Shown here: one piece after another, positions 8,972 to 18,457 of the stretch | Layout: every line of letters begins with the position of its first letter | How positions within the stretch are numbered: position 1 is the first letter of the stretch | Assembly: GCA_001931905.2 (NCBI GenBank) | Contig: MSJI02000266.1 | Coordinates: forward strand, 1-21,076 | Source: Cladosporium sp. IMV 00045 | Lineage: Eukaryota > Ascomycota > Dothideomycetes > Cladosporiales > Cladosporiaceae | DNA length: 21,076 nt | Direction: 5' to 3' | The notes under the pieces: model-generated | Told to the model about the DNA's origin: nothing | Databases searched by the model: none | Seen by the model: the letters and a program-made list of their open reading frames with translations, nothing else | Translations under genes and position numbers: made by a program

Positions 8972-11226
8972 CTAGCCTCTCGACGATATTTCCATCTCTT
9001 CCCCAGCTTGTCGTCCAGTGACGACATTCACAGTGACCTTCTTCAGATACGAAGGTAACGGGTCGCTACCAGCTTTGTCGATGTCAGCGACTCTGGCACT
9101 CAGCTTCGAGCCCAAGCCAGCTAGCAGCATAGTGGAAAAGCTATTGCTGTAGGAAGCGTCATTGGCCACCATGGCAAATGCGCCAACGATGAGGGTACAC
9201 AGACTTAGACCAATAGCTAAGCCATAAGCCAGCCATAGCCTGACGCGCGCGTTGCCATCATATACGTAGTACGTCTCCCAGTTTTGGATCGAAACGGTTA
9301 CCTTGGCAGCAGCTGCATCTGGTTCAGAAGTGTCTGGTCTAGTGATTGTTCAGCAAAGTACTACCGGCGATGCAGGTAAGTGATAACAGGACGTACCCTA
9401 AAGATGGAGAGTTCATTAGACTGACAACAATTTGCTGGAACATCTCTTCAAGTGCAACTTTGAGAGACTTCTGACTCGCCAGGTTAGTCATGCGTGGAAC
9501 TCCGCTCCAGCTCGAGACGTTCGCCATGTCCGAACCCCTCAATACGTCTTGTAGATAGCTACTGCCTTGAGTGGATTGCCAGATCTTATCGATCTCCGGA
9601 TCCTTGATGGCGTCGTTCTGTACCAAGAAGGCCAGCTCCTTTGAATTAATGAGGGTTGCACTCCCAATCTGGGAATGTTCCGCTTTCCGCATTGCCGCTC
9701 CAGAGAAAGTCCAGTGTCAGTGATCTGCATCGAGAACGCTTGCAGAATCCCCTGACATGTCTTCTGCTTGAGGAGGGAGGTTTCGAAGCCATCGCAGATC
9801 GTCCCGGGATTCCTATCAAAACCATACGTGTTTAACAAACACGAACAGCCATACACAGTCATGGAATTGTTCTGCGATTGGCAATATTCCGCAACTCGGG
9901 GTCCGTTGATTCAATTCAATAGTGGACCTCCTCATCTTCTTCAGATCTGATCAAATTGATATCAACGTTCTGTGCCCCGTTGTCGAAGTTGAAGTTCGTC
10001 AAGTAGGTCGAATTGAGCAAACGGCACTGTAAGACAGTAGCGTTTCTTCCCAGAACACCTAGAGGAGAAGTCTTTGTAACGCCGAGCTTGGCGGATCCGC
10101 TAGTACCGTCATGGTACGTACTAGAGAGGTCGCATGCCAGTGGAAAAGAGGATTGACTGAAGGACTTCGCAACAGTCAGACCTGGAAAGGCCGCAATGAA
10201 GAATGCGGTATCGTCCATAATGACAGTGTCATTGGGTTCATTGCCCCTCTCCATGCTGAACACTGCATCCGCGTCGGCTAGAAAACTATCCAGGCCATTT
10301 GAACTGTTGACTCCGGCAGTGTATGGTTCATCGATCAGACTATCATTCTCACCCGGCCGAGGAAACCAAGCCATGAAGAAAGGAGGTGCTTCACACCCTT
10401 CGCCACCTGACAAATAGTCTTGCACCGATTGCTCGATTTTGTTGCGATTATCTCCTGCAACGTCGTCGCATCGGATAGAAGGGGCACGGAATTCGAGCTC
10501 CCATGTCGAGTTGGCAGATGGAGCTTTAACAGGGAGCACTGCGTCCTGAGCTGCGACTGCGACTGCGATCCGCCGCACGAGGGTACTGGGGCCATTGTAA
10601 GTGTCATGGTCTGGCCGTGGGAGCCGGCCCGGCATTCCGGCAACATAATTGAGATTCTGGAAATCGAGGGAAGGCACGGTTTCTTCTGTTGGCCTAGCTG
10701 GGCCCATCTTGCCAACTACTGACAATGTTGCAGGAGCAACGATCGAAGCGATTGGAATAAGCCTTCGTCGGATATTAGCCAAGTTGACCCGAGTGCAGGA
10801 ATACACTTACCAGCTGACTAGTGCTATCGAACAAAGCAGCGGATACCGGTACCAAAGTGGCAAATGGAACATGTTGAGAATGTTGCTCGTAGCAGAATAG
10901 GCAGCATCAAGTCGTTCGAGCGTCGGATAGTGCTTGGAAGTGGATTCCTGTCTCGCGACCATCCAGAAAAACTGACAGAAGCCGACAGACACTGAAAGTG
11001 CTAATGCGGATCTGACTAGGAACGCAAATGTAGTGCCGATGGCAAGGTTGACTTGTTGACCAGATACTCTGTTTCCCACCAAATTGTATTGCCTAGTCCG
11101 CTCCTCGTGTAGAGAATTGTAAAACATATCGTGTCCAACAGCGAGTGAGACGCCGGCGAGCAGTGAAAAGACCGCGAGGCATGGTGCATACCAGTGGAGA
11201 CCTTTGCTTTCTATAGGTTTTGACAT
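8972..11226 (-). CDS. Fungal multi-TM membrane protein, about 680 aa; middle structure uncertain
   Basis: I recognise a Pezizomycotina-specific, often expanded family, sometimes named 'formylmethionine deformylase-like' without enzymatic basis. Best exons: 11226-10811, 10762-9928, 9871-9757, 9697-9397, 9338-8972. The ATG at 11226 precedes HWYAPCLAVFSLLAG; the upstream open frame has no earlier ATG. TM segments lie near residues 10-33, 70-100 and 125-155 (WLIPIASIVAPATLSV), then a large, presumably extracytosolic domain with Cys and N-glycosylation sites, then a C-terminal TM (LWLAYGLAIGLSLCTLIVG) and the family-typical tail (NDASYSNSFST, DPLPSYL). Introns 10763-10810 (GTAAGT) and 9339-9396 (GTACGT) are strong. 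Those at 9872-9927 (GTCCAC donor) and 9698-9756 (GTCAGG donor) are weak and inferred from frame. The second would delete CQGILQAF, which resembles the conserved YQAIMDAF segment, so a frameshift there is a serious alternative and the gene may be damaged. Function unknown. Confidence 0.7.
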
Positions 11227-12409
11227 AGTATGACTGATGCTGTTGCGGTTGATTCTGCGGCGTATAAAGGCAATCGGGCTCTTTGGGTGCGGCCTCGGAA
11301 TCGCGAACTTAAGGGCAACGATCCAAAGACTCGAGCTCAACGATTTGCTCCGACTGATTTATTCTCAGCCGTACCCATAGCCAACTTGTGGAGTGCCTGC
11401 TGACGCGGGATCGAGACCACAATTGTGAGGCGTGTAGGGCTTCGACATATACATGTAGATAGGGTCGCAACAACGTATTGGTGCATTTGATGCGCCAAAA
11501 TCCTTTGAATGCACATACATGTAGCCACCACTGATGGAAGCCACATATGCGCTCTCGTCAAGGGCAAGTACTACACCCCGGAAGATTCAGTAAAGGTTGG
11601 GCACAGATCTCTATCCTCAGCCTTGCGTGGATGGAGTCCTGTGTTGGTTCAGCTAGAGATAAATTTCTTGGCCACGCAGCTAGCAGAACATACATAACTA
11701 CGCGCAACCGGTCGCGGCCCAGCTGTGTGCAGTTGCGCCATGCACCGTGTCTGATCCAGAGGTATTGTGGTCAATGATGTCTCTACATAACGATCGCTTA
11801 TACTCCTGTTGATCTAAAGGCGACGGAGAAGATAGACGGGCGTCAGCCTACCTGTGACATTTTTCAGGATTGATGGAGAAGTGAAGGGGGTGTGAGATTT
11901 TGCCACATGAAAGATCCCGGTAATGGTAGAGACGACGCGCACCAGCCCGCCGAGGGCGATGATTAATCAAGAGGCTGTTCCGCTGCACCTTGCTCGAGAA
12001 TAAATTGCCTGCCGGCTCAGCGGGAGCAGTCCCTGCTTGCATACTGCCGCCTAGTCTTTTTCGATGCTCTTGCATTTCATCAAACACCGAATATTGCAAG
12101 CCTAGACTCCCTTGTTCAAGGAAGATGCCATAGCTGATTAGCACACTGCCAGTCTCTCACTCATCCACCAAGAGACAGAGACAGGGCGGATACTGGAACA
12201 ATTTGGCTGCCTCAAGCAGACGCGCGGTTTTCGCTTAATGTCCAGAGCAGGCGACAATATTCCGTGAGTGCGGTTGTTAAATAGAAGCCATAGACGACGA
12301 CCGGCCGAATGAAAGAAGTGACCATGCTTTTACGAAACATTCATCAATCTCTGACAATTTCACATTTCCCAAACATTCGATCCAACGAACTAACAGTACC
12401 CGACAAAAT
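11227..12409. other. Divergent intergenic region, likely two promoters
   Basis: It separates the minus-strand membrane-protein gene and the plus-strand sulfotransferase-like gene, which are transcribed away from each other. Short open frames on both strands overlap and have no recognisable product. The motif ATACATGTAG occurs twice as a direct repeat (about 11450-11459 and 11516-11525). I found no RNA gene or element here. Confidence 0.4.
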
Positions 12410-13629
12410 ATGGTCTCGCAAATCATCCTCTTCTCTCAGCCACGGAGTGGTTGTAAGTACCTTTACCCTTGACATTAACCTGCTATCAGCGTCAACGTCA
12501 ACATGAACGACAAACGTCACTGATGATCGTTCGCTTGCCTCCTTCGCTGTGTGTTCCATAGCTGATTCCCGAGACTTCCGTAGCCAACCTCCTCGAGCGC
12601 CTACTCACGCACCACCAACCCAACGTTGACGTCCTTTCCCACCAGTTCTCCACCAGCAGAGGCAAGCAGGTTCAATGGTTGCTTAGGGGGGATTATGAGG
12701 ATGGGATGGGAGTGGAGGAGAGAAGGGAGTATGTGGCTCAAGTTGAGAGGGAAGCGAAGGGGTGGGAGGAAAAGTTGGAAGTGGTTGAAAGGCAGGTGAG
12801 TACTTGTTTGCCTCTTTTTGTTTATGCCAGGATTCGACTATTCGTTCAATTGAGCTGACATGGTTTGACTTGACGACAGGACCGCATCCTTTTCGTCCAC
12901 TCTCACCCCTTTTTCCCCGTCTCGCCGGAGAAAATGCTCGAATACATGCGTCTGGCCCACGATCCCTCCCAGACTCAAACCCAGCTTCTGGCTGAGAACT
13001 TCACCCTCCTCCAGTCCTCTCTCCTTCTTCACCCAAATACTATTCCACTCATCACGATCCGCGACCCGCGCCTGACAGTACCCTCCGTGTACCGCGTGCT
13101 GGGACGCATGGATCTGCCCCACGCGGGCGGGAGGCCGATGTTTCTCGTGGCGACTTGCAACATCTGGAATGTCGTGCTGTACAATTTCTACAGAGCGAAT
13201 GGGATTGAGGCGTTGGTGATTGATGCGGATGAGTATATGACCAGTCGGGAGTTTGTGAAGGAGGTTTGCGCGAAGATCGGGTTGCAGGGTGAGGCGGTGA
13301 GGTTTGAGTGGGATGCTTGCACTACCGCTACTGCCACTTCTATCAGCACTACTGAGACGTCAGAAAGAGATTTGGCTTCGGCTTCCACTTCGACCACAAG
13401 GCAGTGGAGTGGTGAGGAAATTCACCCTATGCAGTATGCTAGTCAGAATACCTTGTACGAGTCTTCGGGTGTTAGGGCGGGTTTGGCGGCGAAGAATCTG
13501 GATCTGGACGAGGTTGTAAGGGGCTGGGAGGAGGAGTTTGGCGATGATGTTGGCTTGGTTAGCGAGATGGTTGGATTGGCAGAGAAGCATTATCGGTGGC
13601 TGTTTGAGAGGCGATTCACAATGGAGTGA
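12410..13629 (+). CDS. P-loop sulfotransferase-like protein, 334 aa
   Basis: Exons are 12410-12452, 12584-12795 and 12880-13629. The first exon is only 43 nt and is supported because splicing it to exon 2 gives MVSQIILFSQPRSG|SNLLERLL, the expected 5'-phosphosulfate (PAPS) binding loop at residues about 7-20. Exon 3 begins DRILFVHSHPFF. At ITIRDPRLTVPSVYR it carries the RDPR...S segment typical of the 3'-phosphate binding site. Donors are GTAAGT and GTGAGT; acceptors are CCGTAG and GACGACAG; all phases agree. The length fits a fungal sulfotransferase/P-loop hydrolase family often left unnamed. Residues about 220-240 are a Thr/Ser-rich low-complexity insert. There is no signal peptide or TM segment, so it is probably cytosolic. 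The acceptor substrate cannot be inferred, and whether it really uses PAPS is family-based. It converges on the HET gene, with a 5S gene between them. Confidence 0.85.
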
Positions 13630-13956
13630 ATTGGTGAGTGCAGGTGCTGGGAGTTGGGTTAGGGAAGGTGGTTTGAGACGGACAACGCCAGTCACTCCTT
13701 GAATTGAGCTTGTTGTGATTCTCTTGCCGGCAAACGATCGATTATCAACGGTCGTTACCAAGTCAATTGTCGCAAGTATTAAAATTGTTTCGCGATATCG
13801 TTGACATCGAAAGTCTTTACAGGATACCAAGTAGAGACATACCACATTTGTACTTCTCACGGCGATGCGGTGTCATCGGTCTCAGGGCAAGGGACCAAGA
13901 GACATCTGCACTCTGTCAGGACGCTCTTTGGTGCCAAAACAGAAAAAAGAAACAAA
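13630..13956. other. 3' flank between the sulfotransferase-like gene and the 5S gene
   Basis: About 330 bases that follow the TGA of the plus-strand gene. It should hold that gene's 3' UTR and the T-rich (minus strand) termination region of the 5S gene; the A-rich stretch at about 13936-13958 reads as several T runs on the minus strand. Nothing else is seen. Confidence 0.4.
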
Positions 13957-14076
13957 AACATACAACAGGCGGGATTCCCAGATGGTCACCCACTCTAGTA
14001 CTAGTCGCCCGGTTCAGTGCTTATGTATGGCAGAGCGGACGGGATGCCCAGTTCTCACTGACCTGTGGTCGTATGT
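13957..14076 (-). rRNA. 5S ribosomal RNA
   Basis: The minus strand reads ACATACGACCACAGGTCAG at the 5' end and CGCCTGTTGTATGTT at the 3' end, so the terminal stem ACATACGAC/TTGTATGT can pair. Internally it has the 5S-typical GCATCCCGTCCGCTCTGCC, CGACTAGTACTAGAGTGGG and GTGACCATCTGGGAATCCC blocks; the last lies in the pol III internal control region (box C). Length is about 120 nt, as expected. T runs follow immediately. The gene stands alone between two convergent protein genes, which fits the dispersed 5S arrangement known in filamentous ascomycetes such as Neurospora and Aspergillus. Confidence 0.95.
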
Positions 14077-14293
14077 GTTCGCTATCCCAATAAACGAATG
14101 GATAATAATACATATAGTTCTTCCATCGACGATCGGTCTAGTAGATGTTAGCGAGAGGGCGCCTGTCCGTAACGACCTGCGATGCAGCATGTGTAGGAAG
14201 TTGGCTTCCCCTCTATGGCTAGGCACGGTGATCACGCCTCTTGTGTTACCATCTCCAGAAAGGATATCTGGTTGAGTATTCCGATAGCCTGTC

Positions 14294-15946
14294 TCATACT
14301 GCTGCCGGCGGGTTATCGCTGGAGTCTTCGTTGTCACTCTGAACACCAGTAACCTCGACAGTGGACACTGGTACGGAGTCGGGAATGAACTTGAGAAAGG
14401 CCAATAGTAGAAGTGGGATCATGAACACGACAGCAATTACGACTGCTGCGATATACTGGAGTTCGTTGAAATCGGCCAAGGGGTTTGAAGTTGGCCTTAC
14501 TGTTGTGCCATCCACGTGGTCGATGTTTTCATAGTCTCGAAGTATGACGATAGTTTGCTCGCGAAAATTGAAGGGAAGGTCTTCCTTCGCTTCCACTCGA
14601 CGGCCGTGTGACGAATGGCCAACTGCGAAAGCCCTCCGCGCATACGAGGCCACAAAGTGCCAGTCAAAAGTCCGGCCTGAAAGATGATCCCATGCTTCAC
14701 GCCTTCTTCTCCACGAGCGCTTCGTCCATGGTTTGAAACCATTGGAAGTCTCAGCATCAAGATCATAACTGCGTTGCAAATTGAGCGCGATCCTAACCGG
14801 TTGCTCGAGCCTTTGAATGCAGTCTAACTTCGCATAGGTCAGACCATAGGCTTCATCGCTGTCCAAGTATGCCCGGACTGGCAGCGTAATCTCAAGACCG
14901 CGATTCGTCATCTGATATGGTCTGGGTGAGCTGTTCGAGGTTTCCACAATATTGTGGCAGCCTGCGAAGTATGCAGGAGATGGTGCAAGCAATGATCGAC
15001 TGCTAGGGAGCATCGATCGATCGTTTTGTGAGATGCCCCAGCAGAATATTGAATGATCGGTCGATGTCTGGATGATTTGCTCTTGCAGCCTGATGAAGGC
15101 TTTATATCCCTCGCCATAGATCATGGGCATTTGCACAGCAAAGATCCCAAGTAGAGAGTAAGCGCGGTCTTCGACTCTGGTGGCGTGTCTTTTAGCAGCC
15201 CAGGACATACGTTGTGCGATACTTGCACTTCTCAAGTCTGTCTTATGCAGCAACAAGTCGGTAGGAATGCCCGTAGCCTTCGAAACCACCATCGCACACT
15301 TGGGGTCGGCCAGGCGCCCCATGAAGTTCCATCTGCGATCGTAGAAGCGCACTTCCTTTGGGGCAAGCAATTCTTGCAGCCTCCAGGCTCTGGTAAACCA
15401 TCGGCTCCAGCAAAAGGCCATTGGCCCGTCTGCTATGTCGACATCCGACATGTAGACATAGCACACACGGGCCAAAGTGTACCAAGCGAACATAGAGTTA
15501 ATGGCCTCGCTGAGTTCAGCGCTGCTAGTCTTGTCAATACAGCATGTGTCTATCCAGACGTAATCAAGACTATCACACTTTGCTTGCTCGCATGTAAGAC
15601 GAGTCTTATGGGCAGATTCTTGAGTCATTAGCTCTTGCAGGCTTTTAGAGACCATGTCTTGATACGTGATCTCGTCTCCTTCCAGTCGCCAAGTATGGCT
15701 CAAGATCGCGTACGCGCCGGTGGTTGGATCTGGGATCCTGCCTGGCTCAAATAGGTCGTAATTGTGAGCCTTCAAGAGCCGTGGAGCTGCTCTTGTGTCC
15801 AGCGACTCCGTGATGAAACGCCTGAAAGCAGTCACCGGTATTTGCAAACGCGAGTGAGGTCGAGTGCGCGATCTGAAGCTCGATAAGCATCGAGTGTTCA
15901 TAGGACACAGCCGGATTGGTAGACGAGGGGCCCTTTGCAACGACAT
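14294..15946 (-). CDS. HET-domain protein with C-terminal TM segment, 550 aa
   Basis: A single open frame; the first ATG is at 15946 (a second at 15901 gives 535 aa), and the frame further upstream opens only with GTG. The HET domain (heterokaryon incompatibility, PF06985) starts near residue 56 (RLLKAHNYDLFEP). It continues with AYAILSHTW (78-86), EITYQDM, DYVWIDTCCIDK (about 128-139), ELSEAINSMFAWY, WFTRAWRLQELLAP (about 183-196) and RVEDRAYSLLGIF (about 257-269), so all usual blocks are present. Proteins of this kind trigger incompatibility cell death in some fungi, but most paralogs are uncharacterised. After the domain, the C-terminal half has no recognised effector; a strong hydrophobic segment (about 498-521) is followed by a short acidic tail. 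The first 50 residues are Arg-rich and nearly lack acidic residues, unlike most members, which begin close to the RLL motif. It is head-to-head with the broken carrier gene. Confidence 0.9.
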   Translation of the reverse strand: MSLQRAPRLPIRLCPMNTRCLSSFRSRTRPHSRLQIPVTAFRRFITESLDTRAAPRLLKAHNYDLFEPGRIPDPTTGAYAILSHTWRLEGDEITYQDMVSKSLQELMTQESAHKTRLTCEQAKCDSLDYVWIDTCCIDKTSSAELSEAINSMFAWYTLARVCYVYMSDVDIADGPMAFCWSRWFTRAWRLQELLAPKEVRFYDRRWNFMGRLADPKCAMVVSKATGIPTDLLLHKTDLRSASIAQRMSWAAKRHATRVEDRAYSLLGIFAVQMPMIYGEGYKAFIRLQEQIIQTSTDHSIFCWGISQNDRSMLPSSRSLLAPSPAYFAGCHNIVETSNSSPRPYQMTNRGLEITLPVRAYLDSDEAYGLTYAKLDCIQRLEQPVRIALNLQRSYDLDAETSNGFKPWTKRSWRRRREAWDHLSGRTFDWHFVASYARRAFAVGHSSHGRRVEAKEDLPFNFREQTIVILRDYENIDHVDGTTVRPTSNPLADFNELQYIAAVVIAVVFMIPLLLLAFLKFIPDSVPVSTVEVTGVQSDNEDSSDNPPAAV

Positions 15947-16350
15947 CACGAACGTGTCGTCAAACAGACGATGCCAAAACTCGGGTTTTGTAAGCTCCAG
16001 CGCCGACAAGAGGAACCCAAGGTTACGTCTTCTGCTTTGAGCTTGCACCAGGAAGGAATGATTCGAGACTCATGTGCTTGGTTCGACCATTCTGACGTGC
16101 TTGGGTTTTGTGAGCCTCACATGCAACGTCAAATTGCGTTGGCGAGGCTGGCAGCTGGGCGGCTGTGCCGCACACCTGCATGTAACATGCTAGCAAGAAC
16201 TGCGACGTGGCTAGCTGTCAGTCTCGTCAGCACCGTCTGATATTCTTGAAATCATTGTAGCTACATGTATTCATCAGACTTTGTACAGCTTTTGGTCGAA
16301 TGCGGTTGTTGTAAGTGTTTACATCCACGACGAACAGGTTGAAAAGCCAC
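15947..16350. other. Shared upstream region of the HET gene and the carrier pseudogene
   Basis: About 400 bases between two divergent starts. Open frames continue through part of it on both strands but have no recognisable product. If transcription of the HET gene is regulated from close by, its promoter is here. A GTAAGT-like sequence at about 16311 could be a donor of a 5' UTR intron of the carrier, but the nearest AG gives only about 27 nt, too short. Confidence 0.35.
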
Positions 16351-17420
16351 ATGGCATATTATGGGAATCGACCTGGCCATGGGCTTCGGAGCTTCCTGTC
16401 TCAGCCTGTAATTGCCTCGTTTGTTGCAGGAGGTGTTGCTGGTGCGGTCAGTCGGACTGTAGTCAGTCCCTTTGAGTGAGATTCTCAAGAATCGCCTCCA
16501 GTTGCACGATAAAGCCTCGAAGAATCCAACGGCCAGCATCACACGCATGTTTTCTGAAACAGGATTGAAGGGACTTTTCGCCGGTAACGGGGTAAATTGT
16601 GCCCACATACTGCCCTATAGTGCTGTTAACTTTGGAAGCTATAACATTTACAAGGTTGGTCTCGCGCTCGGCCACAGTACTAAGTAGTACCAATGTTGAC
16701 AGAACAACGCAGACAAGGTTTTTCGATCCGTCACCCAATGCGACCCTCTCGGCCCTAGAGCGACTGACGTGCGGTGCAATGGCTGGCATTATTGCCGTTA
16801 CAGCGACACACCCACTCGATCTTGCTCGCACCCGACTGAGCCTTTTGCCAGATGCACATGTGCTTCCTATCCGATCTATACGAGGGTTCAGTACTATAAA
16901 TCAATGTATACTCAAACGAAGGTGGCATCAGAGGCATATACCGGGGACTAGTGCCAACTGTCTTCGGCGTCGCACCTTACGTTGGTCTCAACTTCAACTT
17001 CATGATCTATGAGTCTGCCAGATCGTATCTCACGCCAGAAGGAGAAAAAGGACCTTCCGCCCTTGGGAAGCTCGCAGCGGGATCCATATCTGGCTCGATG
17101 GCCCATATGTATACTTACCCTTTGTGAGTCATCTTCATGAGAGCTTTGTACTGTGAATTCACTAATGGGAGAGGACTTGTAGAGACGTCTTGCGCCGCAG
17201 ATTCCAGGTTCAGGCCATGTCTAGGAAAAGCCATCAATACCAAGGCATATGGCATGGCTTACGCATCATCGTGTCGCAAAATGGATTCCGCGGACTTTAT
17301 GCTGGGATGACTGATAACCTGTTAAAGGTAATGCCTTCAATGGCATCCAGCTGGCTTTCATTCGAGATGAAAAGAGACTGTCTCCTGAGCTTGCGTCCCG
17401 ATGGAACAGACGGCGAGTGA
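16351..17420 (+). pseudogene. Broken mitochondrial carrier (YPR011C-like family)
   Basis: The three carrier signatures are present in order: SPFE...ILKNR (repeat 1), HPLDLARTR (repeat 2) and YPLDVLRRR (repeat 3), with AGNGVNCAHILPYSAVNFGSYN, VPTVFGVAPYVGLNF and MASSWLSFEM in between. These match the fungal inner-membrane carriers related to yeast YPR011C, which are linked to adenosine 5'-phosphosulfate/PAPS or adenine nucleotide transport. The ATG at 16351 is followed by an open frame that ends at TGA 16477-16479, inside the first signature, because TGAG is tandemly duplicated (16473-16476, 16477-16480). The second frame continues to 16660s, passes a 59-nt intron with weak donor GTTGGT and acceptor CGCAG, then runs to about 16902. 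There a one-base shift to another frame is needed to reach GGIRGIYRG. A final 59-nt intron (17124-17182, GTGAGT...TGTAG) is intact. The good conservation between the lesions suggests recent loss, or a sequence error. Confidence 0.8.
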
Positions 17421-18370
17421 TGTGCCGGCGATATAAGCATCTATTCCGTAATGTTTAGCATATTCATTCAATGCTCCTAGTGAGTTCGAAGGCTGTCTTT
17501 GCACTGAAGGCCACCTTACAACTTGAACAAGGTGTCAAGCTAGTCAGCCGTAGACTTGCGTTTTGACAATAGGAAGATGGCGCTCTGGTAACAGGGACCA
17601 CGGGAAGGCTGGATTCTCTAGTGTCGAGCCTAGTTGTTATCCTATGCATCTCGATGTGATCTGCATAGTAATCCCAGGCATTGTTCAACCCACACAAGCG
17701 CTCAAACCCAGTGTCTTGTCAACATAATTCGCAGCCTTTTGATGCCTTCATGAATCTGAAGCTCCTATATCTATCGGTTAGCATGTGCTAGAAGAAAAAT
17801 CAGCTCTGCTTCTAGAGAATTACCGTCGGAGTCGTAAACGAGAAGCGACACGCCGCAGTACGTGCTTCAGCTCCACTTGCCTTGGTCGTGGTTTTCTCTA
17901 ACCCTTGCTAGGGATGATAGTATGAGCCTGGTGTCAGTAAGACACGAGCCTCCGCTAGCTCCCTCCACCTACCGACCGCTCGTTAGTGAGAGCCTGTTCC
18001 AGATCGTTTCCGTCTTGTGATTGCAGCTTAGTGAACCTTTGCACGCCTTCGAAATAGAAGGTTGCACCACACGAACATGCCTGCACTGGGTTCTGAGAAG
18101 CTGCTGATCATGCCATCATAGCTCATAAACTTGCTAATGTCCTTGAGAGGCGATGCATGTCGAGTTTTGCTTTTTGCGTATGATTGTCAGCCCCAATCAT
18201 TTGTGTTCACCTGTTAAACCTCCTCAGATCTGTTTAATTGCATATAGCAGACAAGCAGAAGCAAACTTTTCAACCGAAAAACAAAAAACAAAAGAATCAG
18301 GAATCAGGACGATGCTGGTTAGCCAGCACCGGAAGACTTGGATAGTAGTAAGAGAAGTCATTTCTGAGAT
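17421..18370. other. Intergenic region downstream of the carrier pseudogene
   Basis: Roughly 950 bases with stops in all frames at short intervals; the few open frames are under 100 codons and unrecognised. The end next to 18371 lies 3' of the minus-strand tRNA gene. I see no repeat family or mobile element. Confidence 0.4.
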
Positions 18371-18457
18371 CTCCCCAACAGGGAATCGAACCCTGGTCTC
18401 CCGCGGCTTGTCGTGGTTAGTGACAAGCGGAAATCATAGCCACTAGACCATTGAGGA
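18371..18457 (-). tRNA. tRNA-Asp(GUC) with a 15-nt intron
   Basis: On the minus strand the acceptor stem TCCTCAA pairs with TTGGGGA (one T-G pair), with discriminator G as expected for Asp. The D stem is GTC/GAT, the anticodon stem TCCGC/GCGGG, and the T arm CAGGG-TTCGATT-CCCTG. The anticodon GTC occupies 18424-18422. Fifteen extra bases (18420-18406, CTAACCACGACAAGC) sit after position 37, the canonical tRNA intron site. The intron's GACAAGC can pair with GCTTGTC of the anticodon region, as usual for pre-tRNA introns. The mature length would be 72 nt before CCA addition. Confidence 0.95.

Noticed and set aside
11450..11525. Direct repeat of ATACATGTAG
   Set aside because: Two short copies only; related ACATGTA strings occur elsewhere in the window, so no operator claim is made.
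15185..15631. Plus-strand 148-codon frame inside the HET gene
   Set aside because: Antisense shadow of a clearly recognisable HET-domain coding region.
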